A DNA stretch of 64,000 nucleotides from Bdellovibrionales bacterium GWA1_52_35 (GTDB lineage: Bacteria > Bdellovibrionota > UBA1018), in assembly GCA_001769805.1 (NCBI GenBank), contig MEPO01000026.1, positions 35,450 to 99,449 on the forward strand, written 5' to 3'. Positions 43,680 through 52,044 of the stretch are shown piece after piece. The notes beneath the pieces were generated by a model. That model had not been told where the DNA came from and searched no databases. It worked only from the letters and a program-made list of their open reading frames with translations. Numbering within the stretch: position 1 is the stretch's first letter; each line of letters opens with the position of its first letter. A program made the translations under genes and the position numbers.

Positions 43680-44799
43680 TTTCCGGAGCTCTTCTTGGTC
43701 CACGCTGGACATCCTCCCAAACCTGTCCTGGAGCAATTCCAGTCAGGCACTGAATTTCCATCGCTCCCTCGTACGCGCAGACATTCCGCTCACAAGGCCA
43801 ACAATCCACCGGGTTGAAGGTGATCGTCACCTTGCCCGCACCGATCGGTGCTGTTCTCTTCGGATCACCCGCCCCCCAGATCACATGGGTGCGTTTTCCG
43901 CAAATCGCCGCAACATGCGCCAGGCCGGAGTCGTTCGCGATCGTAAACCGGGCATTTTTGAAAAGGGGCCAAGAATTGCTTACCGCACCTTGGGCCGTTC
44001 TGTCCAAGACCTTGGGGAGTTCCCCCAGAGTCTTGCCGAGCATTGCTTCGGCTGGCCCCCCCACAACAACTGCAGGCCACCCTGTTTCCCGGATGATCAA
44101 TTGAGTCAGAGCAATGAACTTCTCCAGCGGCCATTTCCGCGCAGTAGCGGCTGACCCGGGGGCGAGAACCCAGTAATCCCCCGGGGGAATCTCAGCTGAA
44201 TGAGCAGGCCCCCAGGATTTTTGAGGCTCGAAACCATTCTTCAGGACCCCAGGAATTCCAGGGTCGAGGTCAATTTCTGCTGCTTCGGGCGGCACGCCCC
44301 AGAAGAGATCAGCCCCGCGGACTTGCCCCAGGTTTTGTGGCAGTAATCCGTTGAGAAGTTGAAGATAGGCATCGGCGCGATGGAGCGTCGAGGCAGGCGC
44401 CCATGGTAACCGATCGTTCAAAAGCCAACCCCGAAAATCCCCGGAGAATCCCCGCGTGCGAACGCAGCCGGCCCAAGAAAGCAGCCAGGCTGCCGACAGC
44501 GAATTGGGTAAGGAAATTCCCAGATCCCAAGGGCCTTTCAATTTCAGCCGCTGGCTGTCCAGCCGCAGTGCTTTGAACTTTTCAAGCACATTGCCCGAGC
44601 CAGGCTTTGACAAAACGACGACCTCGTCCACGAGATCCTGATACTGAATTGAGGAAACCCAAGGCATGCAGGCTACTGCGATCCGGGCCTGCGGGAAAGA
44701 TTTTCTGAGGTAATGAAAAAACAGGTACGCGAGCACCTGGTCACCGATCCAATTCGGTGCGCGAACAAGAATGCTTTGAATGGAAGCCGCTCTGTCCAT
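43672..44799 (-). CDS. waaF: Lipopolysaccharide heptosyltransferase (WaaF-like, GT9)
   Basis: 375 residues of the heptosyltransferase family that extends the inner core of lipopolysaccharide with heptose from ADP-heptose. It begins SILVRAPNWIGDQVLAYLFF, the WaaF signature, and carries APGSAATARKWPLEKF and FTIANDSGLAHVAAICG with the donor-binding loop. CWPC, ERNVC and EIQCL near the C-terminus match the cysteines usual in this family. It starts directly after the DUF3108 gene stop (no gap), showing tight coupling. Confidence 0.87.
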   Translation of the reverse strand: MDRAASIQSILVRAPNWIGDQVLAYLFFHYLRKSFPQARIAVACMPWVSSIQYQDLVDEVVVLSKPGSGNVLEKFKALRLDSQRLKLKGPWDLGISLPNSLSAAWLLSWAGCVRTRGFSGDFRGWLLNDRLPWAPASTLHRADAYLQLLNGLLPQNLGQVRGADLFWGVPPEAAEIDLDPGIPGVLKNGFEPQKSWGPAHSAEIPPGDYWVLAPGSAATARKWPLEKFIALTQLIIRETGWPAVVVGGPAEAMLGKTLGELPKVLDRTAQGAVSNSWPLFKNARFTIANDSGLAHVAAICGKRTHVIWGAGDPKRTAPIGAGKVTITFNPVDCWPCERNVCAYEGAMEIQCLTGIAPGQVWEDVQRGPRRAPEND

Positions 44800-45876
44800 T
44801 TACATTTCAGGTGGTGTTCCCGCCTCCACCTTTTTCAAAACTCCAATGACGGTGCCGATTTTGACTTTAGCTTCCAGCCTGACTACGAGCCTGCGGTCAT
44901 CGTCGGTCAACCAGATGAAACTGTCTCCCTGTTTTTTGAGAATTCCCTGGAACTTCATCTCAGGCTTGACCACAACGGTGGGAACTTTTCCGATCGGAGT
45001 ATCCAGCATTTCACGACGGACGACCGTGACGACAGCTTCCCAGGATTTGCCTTCTGAAACGATCGGGATCGTGAACACCGCCCCCTCATCGAGCGGACGG
45101 GAGCGGAGGAAGAACAAAGCCGAAAGAGTGTCATGCGAAAGCGGGGCAATCGGCGCGAACTCCTTGATCTCCGCAAAACCGTTTTTATAGTGATTCCAGC
45201 GATTCCAGTAGAAGGTCTGCTTTTTCACCTGATCATACAATTCTAAAGAGTCGCGGGTCTGCTTGCTCTCATCCAGGACGATGTGAAAACGATGTGAAAA
45301 AAGAGAATCGTGATCCAGAAATGTTTCGACCGTATCATTGAGGCGGTAAAACACGCTGAACAGCTGGGAGCTGACCGCAGTACCACGGATGTGATAAACT
45401 TTCCGGCCATCAATCACTTTGAACGGGAGCACTTCGAGGGTAAACTCGCCGCCTTGTACGCCGAAATACGTGATGTCGAAGATATGTTTTTCACCCACCC
45501 AGATCGGATCTTTTGCCGGGCGCCGGGAGGGAAAAGTGGCAGCCAAAGCTTCAGCCGGAGTGCTGACAACCTCATCGGCTCCCAGTGGAAGATTTTTCCC
45601 TTTCTTCTTTTTGTTCTTGAGCTTTTTGGCAATCGTCGGCTTTGAGCTCGTGTCAGGTTTCAGTTCTGCCGGAGAACTGCTCGAAATACTCGTGAGCTGA
45701 GCAATTCCCGCATCCCGCACTTCGTAACGCTGCTGCAGATCTTTCGACAGCTCCTGAGGCAGATCACCCGTAGACTCGATTTTTGCTACCGGGCCGCTGG
45801 CACAACCCGCTGCCGCAAGCAGGACCAAGCCCTGCAACGTGATTCGCAATACAGTTCTAAAATAAATAAGTGACAC
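44800..45876 (-). CDS. DUF3108-domain lipoprotein
   Basis: 358 residues. The leader ends in LAAAGC near residue 25, a lipobox, so it is a lipoprotein. A low-complexity basic linker (KKLKNKKKKGKN, about residues 86-97) precedes the DUF3108 domain (about residues 120-350: VGEKHIFDITYFG, FTIPIVSEGKSW). DUF3108 proteins are periplasmic beta-rich proteins often found with envelope genes; the function is unknown. The start is GTG with no clear ribosome binding site, so the exact start is open. The gene lies between the LpxL-like and heptosyltransferase genes, which suggests a role in lipopolysaccharide assembly or transport. Confidence 0.78.
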   Translation of the reverse strand: MSLIYFRTVLRITLQGLVLLAAAGCASGPVAKIESTGDLPQELSKDLQQRYEVRDAGIAQLTSISSSSPAELKPDTSSKPTIAKKLKNKKKKGKNLPLGADEVVSTPAEALAATFPSRRPAKDPIWVGEKHIFDITYFGVQGGEFTLEVLPFKVIDGRKVYHIRGTAVSSQLFSVFYRLNDTVETFLDHDSLFSHRFHIVLDESKQTRDSLELYDQVKKQTFYWNRWNHYKNGFAEIKEFAPIAPLSHDTLSALFFLRSRPLDEGAVFTIPIVSEGKSWEAVVTVVRREMLDTPIGKVPTVVVKPEMKFQGILKKQGDSFIWLTDDDRRLVVRLEAKVKIGTVIGVLKKVEAGTPPEM

Positions 45877-45921
45877 TTGGACAGTTTAGGAGATCACTCC
45901 GGGAAAGTCGAGAGCTTGCCG

Positions 45922-46866
45922 TTAAGCTTTTGACTCTATTCTTCGATCTGTTCTGGGCCGCCCCTCGAACCATTCGTTCTCTCTGGCAGGAGACAAATCC
46001 CCCTTGAACCGGCGATGGATCCAAAGCCACTGACCCGGGAAACGACGAACGTCCTTCTCCAATTCGGCTACGTAGGCTGCTGTATTGCTAGCCAGTTCAA
46101 AATTTGCATCATCGTGGGTCTGCCAGGGAATAGGCGGCTTGATTTCGATAATGAAACGTCCCTCTGGATCCCGATAATTGATCGCCGGCAATAATATTGC
46201 GCCGGTCCTTTTGACAAGCATTGCCAAGGCGGTACTCGTACTGACCTGCACGCCCAAAAACGGAACCCGGACCCCGATCGGGGGACCCGCATATTGATCC
46301 AGAACAAACCCCACTGTGGACTTTCGCTTGAGCTGACTCAAAATATCCCGCATCGTCTTCGGTTCATACGTCGCTGCCACGCCTGCGGCGAGACGTCCCT
46401 TTTCGATGGCCCTGTGAAGCCACTCTGGCTTGAGATGTTTTGTGACGATCATGGAATCAATTCCCGCCCAGTAAGCTCCCGCTGCGCCCATGATTTCCCA
46501 GTTCCCGGTGTGGCTGGAAAGAATGATCACGCCCTTGCCCTGTTTTTTTGCAAACTCAAAAAATTCAATTCCGCGAACAACCGTATGTCGCCTGATGAAG
46601 GAAGGCATAGGCCCAAGGAGCATCGCTATTTCGAAAGATAGTCGCCCGAGATGCCGATAGGATTCGAGAAAAAGATTTTTTCTCAACATTTCGTTATGAG
46701 CCCCGGGATAAGCCAGCAGAAGATTCTGTGCCACTACCGCTGTCCGAATCCGAAGTTTCCTCAGGAGAAAGCCCAATCCCGCCCCCAAATAGAGCTGAAA
46801 GGAACGAGGCATACAGGAGTAAGCCCATGCCAGCGACCTCAACAAAAACAGACTTATGAACCCCAC
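45922..46866 (-). CDS. Lipid A lauroyl/myristoyl acyltransferase family protein (LpxL/HtrB-like)
   Basis: 314 residues, with one N-terminal hydrophobic segment and the HTGNWE motif at 119-124 (His and Glu of the HX4D/E acyltransferase signature). It fits the lysophospholipid acyltransferase family of LpxL/LpxM, which adds secondary acyl chains to Kdo2-lipid A at the inner face of the membrane. It overlaps the lpxK stop by 13 bases. The standard partner waaA (Kdo transferase), required before LpxL in Escherichia coli, is not in the array. Confidence 0.87.
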   Translation of the reverse strand: MGFISLFLLRSLAWAYSCMPRSFQLYLGAGLGFLLRKLRIRTAVVAQNLLLAYPGAHNEMLRKNLFLESYRHLGRLSFEIAMLLGPMPSFIRRHTVVRGIEFFEFAKKQGKGVIILSSHTGNWEIMGAAGAYWAGIDSMIVTKHLKPEWLHRAIEKGRLAAGVAATYEPKTMRDILSQLKRKSTVGFVLDQYAGPPIGVRVPFLGVQVSTSTALAMLVKRTGAILLPAINYRDPEGRFIIEIKPPIPWQTHDDANFELASNTAAYVAELEKDVRRFPGQWLWIHRRFKGDLSPARENEWFEGRPRTDRRIESKA

Positions 46867-47780
46867 AAAACGCGATTCCAGCGTTCTCTCCCTTTGATGA
46901 AAGTGACCTCAGGCTCCAAAACAATTAAATCTGCCGAAGAGAACCCGAGACTCTTCCACTTTACCCAATCTTTACCCGTTGTGGCTAGCAATGCCTTCTC
47001 CTTTGCGGAGCCCGCGAGAAAACCCTCAAGGTCCTGCAGGGTGTAGGCGGCATGATCATCAAAAATCAGATGCCTGTTTACCTGATAGCCGGCCTCTGTG
47101 GCTGAATGCTTGACCGAAAGCGCATCCCCCACTCCCGTGACGAGCCAAATGCGTTGCTTCCCGTCCGCTGGCCTTTTCAGGGTCAAGCGGATTTCGACAT
47201 CGGGAGCCGGCGTGGGGCAGTGAGTGCCTTTGGTCCAGACAACCAGAGAAGCGAATTTCAATGCAGTTTTACTGTCTCTGAAGAGAACTTCCCGGGGAGT
47301 CGAAGAAGTCAAGGCGACCACTTCAACATCTTTGTGGATTCGCCAATGCTGAAAACCATCGTCCAGGATCACGAGGTCCGGCCGCCCGTGCTCCCGCACA
47401 ACATGATCATAGCTCGAAACCCGGTCAGCGCCGACTCCGATCAAAGCGGCGGGTACCTGCTCATGAAGGAGTGCCGGTTCATCGCCACACTCTTTTGGAT
47501 CCGCAGCGCCCCCTGGCAGCAGGACTCCGCCGGATTTTTCCCAAAGTCCTTTGTAGCCTCGACTTAAAATGCAGACCTTCAAGCCCTTTTCGACAGCTTC
47601 TTTCGCAATCTGGATTACGAGCGGCGTTTTACCGGCGCCTCCGGCCTGAAGATTTCCGACGCTCAGGACGCGAACTCCGAGTTCTTTCGGGAGCAGAATC
47701 CCAAGTCGAAGCATCCAGCGGATCACCTGCGTTGCAAATGACCAAAGTGCTGAGCCGAGGCATAATCCAAGAAATCTCAA
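46854..47780 (-). CDS. lpxK: Tetraacyldisaccharide 4'-kinase LpxK
   Basis: 308 residues. The kinase phosphorylates the 4' position of the lipid A disaccharide. N-terminal hydrophobic helix, then the P-loop in LQAGGAGKTPLV near residues 45-54, ILSRGYKG, CGDEPALL and LDDGFQHWRI, all family hallmarks. The start codon is TTG in a TTGA overlap with the lpxB stop, so translation is coupled to LpxB, the preceding step's enzyme. Confidence 0.92.
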   Translation of the reverse strand: MRFLGLCLGSALWSFATQVIRWMLRLGILLPKELGVRVLSVGNLQAGGAGKTPLVIQIAKEAVEKGLKVCILSRGYKGLWEKSGGVLLPGGAADPKECGDEPALLHEQVPAALIGVGADRVSSYDHVVREHGRPDLVILDDGFQHWRIHKDVEVVALTSSTPREVLFRDSKTALKFASLVVWTKGTHCPTPAPDVEIRLTLKRPADGKQRIWLVTGVGDALSVKHSATEAGYQVNRHLIFDDHAAYTLQDLEGFLAGSAKEKALLATTGKDWVKWKSLGFSSADLIVLEPEVTFIKGRERWNRVLWGS

Positions 47781-49033
47781 GGGTGCGTCCTTTCCATAAA
47801 TTCCAGAATTTCACGCGCGGCCTGCCGGCTTGGGCCCTTCCCGCTGGTCAGCTGGGGAGCTAAAAGAATTTTGCGCAGCTTTTCAAAGCCCGTCAGCAGT
47901 TTCAATCGCAATTTTTCGTCACTAAAGAGCTGCAAGGCCTCTGCTCCCAAAGATCGGGCGGTCGCTGCTTCGAGTAGAATTTCCTGGACCAGGTAAGGTT
48001 TACCAGGCGTCCAACCATAAACCAGATTTACCAGTCCAACCGGACCCTGATAGCGGATCAGGAATTTGAAAATCCAGGCTGTAATCCAATTTGTTTTGTA
48101 GATAATGCAATGCGGGCACCCCAGAAATCCTGCTTCCAGGGTTGAGGTTCCCGATTTGATGAGACCAGCATCCGCTGCCAGCATGCAAACCGCTGAATCA
48201 TTCTGCGATACCCGGATACTCAGTAATTTTTCCAAATCCTTCTGACTTGCACTCCAAGCAGTGATTCGCGCCGTTACTTCCGGAAGATTCGCGGTACCCG
48301 CGAACGGAATCAGAACTTTCAAAGGACCTCGCACTCCGCTCTGGGCCAGGGAATCGGCGCAGTTCAGGGCACCTTCCAGAAATAGCTCCAAATGCCTTTT
48401 TAACTCTGAAGCGCGACTCCCCGGCATGAGTAAAAGAACCTTTTCAGAAAGTGAAATATTCAAACGACCCCGCGCATCTTCTCTTGAAAGATCGACAGGG
48501 AGCTCGTCGACCAATGGATTTCCGACGTAGGTCGCCGGGACATTCTCTTGCCGGTAAAACTCCTCTTCAAAGGGCAGGATGCAAAGAATTTTGGAGAAGA
48601 GCTCCTTCAGTATCCGGATCCGACCTTTGCGCCAGGCCCATACTTTGGGAGGGATAAAATAGATGACGGGAATACCTTGAGCGCGCAAACGACGGGCGAG
48701 CCTGAAATGAAAATCGGGATAATCGATCACAATGGCAAGATCCGGTTTTTCCCTCCGGCTGGCCGCATCGACAACCCGAAGAGCTCGCAGAATTTTGGGC
48801 AGGTGTCCGATAATCTCCAGAAAACCCATTGCGAGCAGGTCCCGTGCATCCACCAGAACCCGCAAACCGGCCTGTCGCAAACGCGGCCCACCGATTCCGA
48901 AAGCGTCAATCTCACGAGCCGCCACTTCTTCGGTAACACCTCTCCTGAGGGTCCATTCGCTGCGCAGCGCCTTGAGCAATTCGGCTCCGTGCGCATCCGA
49001 CGAGGTTTCCGCTGCAGAAATCAGAACTTTCAT
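47777..49033 (-). CDS. lpxB: Lipid A-disaccharide synthase LpxB
   Basis: 418 residues, a GT-B glycosyltransferase of family 19 that joins lipid X and UDP-diacylglucosamine. It starts MKVLISAAETSSDAHGAELL, the family N-terminus, and has DFPDFH-like IDYPDFHFRL, PPKVWAWRKGR, LPFEEEFY and the C-terminal LIKSGTSTLEAG. The gene follows lpxA by 30 bases, without lpxI or another diacylglucosamine pyrophosphatase between them. Confidence 0.94.
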   Translation of the reverse strand: MKVLISAAETSSDAHGAELLKALRSEWTLRRGVTEEVAAREIDAFGIGGPRLRQAGLRVLVDARDLLAMGFLEIIGHLPKILRALRVVDAASRREKPDLAIVIDYPDFHFRLARRLRAQGIPVIYFIPPKVWAWRKGRIRILKELFSKILCILPFEEEFYRQENVPATYVGNPLVDELPVDLSREDARGRLNISLSEKVLLLMPGSRASELKRHLELFLEGALNCADSLAQSGVRGPLKVLIPFAGTANLPEVTARITAWSASQKDLEKLLSIRVSQNDSAVCMLAADAGLIKSGTSTLEAGFLGCPHCIIYKTNWITAWIFKFLIRYQGPVGLVNLVYGWTPGKPYLVQEILLEAATARSLGAEALQLFSDEKLRLKLLTGFEKLRKILLAPQLTSGKGPSRQAAREILEFMERTHP

Positions 49034-49063
49034 TCGCTGTCGCCCTGAAAGAGCACTCCTGTT

Positions 49064-49837
49064 CTAGCGACAGACTCCCGTTTCACTCTGCCGAATGAAA
49101 GAGATGAACGTCTGGATTTCAGGCAACTCACCAAATTGTGATTCAATTTCGAGCAGGCACTGCTCTTTTTGAACATCGTGTCTTGCCCAGAGCTTGATGA
49201 CTTCATTGATCTTGGAAATGACATCAGAATGGAATCCGCGTCGGCGCAAACCAACGATATTCGCGCTTTTGAGCGCGCAGGGACGCGATCCTATGGCAAT
49301 ACAGAACGGCGGAACATCCTTCTCGACGCCTGATTGCCCCCCAACGTAAGCATGGGAGCCAACCCTCACGAATTGAGAAACCCCCGTCATTCCGCCGATC
49401 GTGACATAATCCTGCAAGGTGACATGTCCTGCGAGTCCGGCCGAGTTGGCCATAATGCAATTATTTCCGACAATACAGTCGTGGCCTAGATGGGTGTAGG
49501 CCATGAACAGGTTTTTATCGCCGACCTGAGTCACACCACCGCCCCCGACCGTTCCAAGATTCATGGTAACGGCCTCGCGAATTGTATTGCCGTTTCCGAT
49601 CACCAATCGGGTCGGTTCGCCTTTATATTTCAGATCCTGAGGAATCGCGCCCAGCACCGCAAAAGGAAAAATCAGATTGTTCTCACCGATTTCCGTCCAG
49701 CCATCGAGCACCACATGGCTGATCAGGCGGGTTGCCTTTCCCACTCGCACGTTTTTGCCTACCGTGCACCAAGGCCCGATCTCACAATCCGGATCGACCT
49801 TGGCCTCTGGATGAACCTGTGCACTCGGATGAATCAT
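49064..49837 (-). CDS. lpxA: UDP-N-acetylglucosamine acyltransferase LpxA
   Basis: 257 residues of left-handed beta-helix hexapeptide repeats (I/V-G-x-x-x-x pattern) followed by a helical C-terminus. The catalytic histidine is His 119 in THLGHDC. The sequence SAQVHPEAKVDPDCEIGPWC and the GGLN-like stretch GLRRRGF are typical. It carries out the first step of lipid A synthesis in the cytoplasm. It comes 19 bases after fabZ and 30 bases before lpxB. Confidence 0.94.
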   Translation of the reverse strand: MIHPSAQVHPEAKVDPDCEIGPWCTVGKNVRVGKATRLISHVVLDGWTEIGENNLIFPFAVLGAIPQDLKYKGEPTRLVIGNGNTIREAVTMNLGTVGGGGVTQVGDKNLFMAYTHLGHDCIVGNNCIMANSAGLAGHVTLQDYVTIGGMTGVSQFVRVGSHAYVGGQSGVEKDVPPFCIAIGSRPCALKSANIVGLRRRGFHSDVISKINEVIKLWARHDVQKEQCLLEIESQFGELPEIQTFISFIRQSETGVCR

Positions 49838-49856
49838 ATTTCACTCCTACTCATAG

Positions 49857-50378
49857 CTAGTCGTTCTGGACCGTCGTCAAACCAGTGAGCCAGTTCGCCA
49901 GAATATCAGCTTCAGCAATTTTATTTCCATCGACCGACACTTCACAATGAAAAGCCCATACCCTGCCCCGGGCTTTCGTGACTAGGCTTTCGATACGAAG
50001 TTGATCACCAGGAACGATAGGTCTTCGGAACCGGACGTTGTCAACACCCACGAGCAGACATTGAACCTGCTTGGGTTTGTCGACCGCCATCTGCATTTGT
50101 GGATAAATAGAGAAACAGGCCGTTTGAGCCATTGCTTCAATCACAAGCACGCCCGGCATGATGGCATACTCAGGAAAATGCCCTTGAAAATGGGGCTCAT
50201 TGAAACTGACGTTCTTGAGTGCAACCACTCTCGTTCCGACTTTTTCCCGGTGAGACAAATCGCGAATATCCCCGGAGGGGTGAATTTCCAAAACACGGTC
50301 AACGAGCAAAAAAGGCGGGCGATGGGGCAGGTATCCTTTAATCTGCTCGATATTCAGACAATAGGGATTCTCAGTCAT
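49857..50378 (-). CDS. fabZ: 3-hydroxyacyl-ACP dehydratase FabZ
   Basis: 173 residues, a hot-dog-fold enzyme. The family block [20 protein letters not shown] at 63-82 has the active-site His 67 and Glu 81. The start [15 protein letters not shown] is typical. It makes trans-2-enoyl-ACP from 3-hydroxyacyl-ACP and so competes with LpxA and LpxD for the same acyl chains; encoding it between them is the common arrangement. It is somewhat longer than the Escherichia coli protein because of an insertion near residues 35-48. The start is in an ATGA overlap with lpxD. Confidence 0.94.
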   Translation of the reverse strand: MTENPYCLNIEQIKGYLPHRPPFLLVDRVLEIHPSGDIRDLSHREKVGTRVVALKNVSFNEPHFQGHFPEYAIMPGVLVIEAMAQTACFSIYPQMQMAVDKPKQVQCLLVGVDNVRFRRPIVPGDQLRIESLVTKARGRVWAFHCEVSVDGNKIAEADILANWLTGLTTVQND

Positions 50379-51466
50379 GACCTTCCTTTTTTTCTCTCGG
50401 CAAGCAATCGACTCAACATCGCGTGCACGCGGAAATATTCTTTGTAATCACGCATCGGGTTCCCGATGACAGTCTCGCCCGGAGTCACGTCTTTGGTTAC
50501 CAGGGAGAAAGCCCCGACATTGGCCCGATCTCCGATATGCACCTGATTTGCGATACCCGCACCGCCTCCGACGTATGCGAATTTGCCGACGCTGGAGCTC
50601 CCGGCGCAGGCGCTACAACCGCAAAGAACCGCACCTTCCTCCAGTTGGACATTATGGCCAATCTGGACGAGATTATCGATCTTCACTTTCGAGGCGATAT
50701 GGGTTGAACCGAATGTTGCCCGATCCACACAGGAGTTTGCACCGATTTCGACATCATCCCCAATCACCACGTTCCCGACGTGATAAATCTTCTGGTGATT
50801 GACCACTTGATCTCCCTCGCGGACCGGAGCATAGCCAAACCCGTCCGCGCCGATGACCACGCCTGCATGGAGCCGTACGCGATTTCCAAGCTCAACGTTT
50901 TCGTAAATAGTGACATTTGGAAAGAGAACTGAGTCCTGCCCGATAATGGCGTTCAGGCCCACATAGCAGCCCGGATAAAGAACAGTACGGGCACCAATTC
51001 GGACATGGGCTTCAATAACACAATTGGGTCCAATCCGGACACCCTCTCCAACACTGACACTTGCTCCCAAAACAGTACTCGGGTGAACTGCCGGGCCTTG
51101 CGGCGATGGAGCACTCTCTCCGGGGATGTGGGCTCCGGTCGAAAGGGCTGTGGCAATCTTGCCACTCACCACCGCCATTGCCAGGTAAGGGTCGGCACAA
51201 ACAATGACTGCGCTCTTCTTCCAAAGTGGCAAACCTGAGGACTCGAGTGGTTTCACAAAGGCTTCACCCGTGACCAGCACGCCGGGCACGGCAGACGAAA
51301 GCTCATCTTTGAAAGACGTCGAAAAGAAAAAAGCTATGTCATGCTCTTTTGAACCGCGCAATCGAGCAGGGCTCGAAACCGCAATTGCACCCGCAGCAGC
51401 GCCGAGTTCGGAAGCGTTAGCAAGCCGACCTCCGGTCCAGACCAGAATGTCGTCAACAGAAACCAT
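50375..51466 (-). CDS. lpxD: UDP-3-O-acylglucosamine N-acyltransferase LpxD
   Basis: About 363 residues. A short N-terminal UDP-binding domain is followed by a long left-handed beta-helix (residues 110-300: hexapeptide repeats such as [13 protein letters not shown]) and a C-terminal helix. The catalytic histidine is in [10 protein letters not shown]. It adds the second 3-hydroxyacyl chain. The ATG 51466 is preferred over the TTG at 51481, which overlaps the skp stop. It is in an operon with skp (11 bases upstream) and fabZ. Confidence 0.93.
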   Translation of the reverse strand: MVSVDDILVWTGGRLANASELGAAAGAIAVSSPARLRGSKEHDIAFFFSTSFKDELSSAVPGVLVTGEAFVKPLESSGLPLWKKSAVIVCADPYLAMAVVSGKIATALSTGAHIPGESAPSPQGPAVHPSTVLGASVSVGEGVRIGPNCVIEAHVRIGARTVLYPGCYVGLNAIIGQDSVLFPNVTIYENVELGNRVRLHAGVVIGADGFGYAPVREGDQVVNHQKIYHVGNVVIGDDVEIGANSCVDRATFGSTHIASKVKIDNLVQIGHNVQLEEGAVLCGCSACAGSSSVGKFAYVGGGAGIANQVHIGDRANVGAFSLVTKDVTPGETVIGNPMRDYKEYFRVHAMLSRLLAERKKGRS

Positions 51467-51477
51467 GCCCGTGACGA

Positions 51478-51999
51478 TCAACCCTTGGGGTTTTTATTGT
51501 AAATCGAGATGACCTCGGAGGTCAGCTCATCTTTGTCCTGCGAGAAAAGAACCGTATTTTCATTCTTCTCTAAAATAATGGCATAACCCTTTTGCTTGGC
51601 CAGCTCGGAAATAATATTACGGATACGGGTCACGATCGGCTTGGTCAGCTCCTGTTCCTTCTGCTGAATTTCCATCTGGGCGCGTGTCGTGACTTCCTGG
51701 AATTTCATGATACGTTCCTGGATTTCGCCCTGCTTCTTGGCCCGGGCTTCATCATTCATGACCAGGGACTGCTTCTTGAATTCATCGCCAAGCTTCTTGA
51801 TGCTGTTTTCTTCAGCTTGAAGTTCTTTTTTCTTCGAGTTGAATTCTTTTTCAAGCTGGGCCTTCGCTGTTTTACCGGCTTCCACCGTCTGCAGTGCTTT
51901 CTGCATATCAACAACACCGATTTTCATGTCGGCAGCCATTGCTCCAAAACTGAAGATTCCCGCAATCACCAGACTCATCAAACCAAACGCTTTTTTCAT
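51478..51999 (-). CDS. skp: Periplasmic chaperone Skp/OmpH
   Basis: About 173 residues. The ATG 51999 has AAAGGAGA five bases upstream and opens a signal peptide ([16 protein letters not shown]). The mature chain starts with the strand [17 protein letters not shown], followed by a long charged coiled coil ([18 protein letters not shown]) and the C-terminal strand [14 protein letters not shown]: the Skp jellyfish fold. It carries unfolded outer-membrane proteins to BamA, whose gene is just upstream. Confidence 0.92.
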   Translation of the reverse strand: MKKAFGLMSLVIAGIFSFGAMAADMKIGVVDMQKALQTVEAGKTAKAQLEKEFNSKKKELQAEENSIKKLGDEFKKQSLVMNDEARAKKQGEIQERIMKFQEVTTRAQMEIQQKEQELTKPIVTRIRNIISELAKQKGYAIILEKNENTVLFSQDKDELTSEVISIYNKNPKG

Positions 52000-52044
52000 A
52001 TTCTCTCCTTTGCTACTGAAACCATATTCAACCATATATTCAAA

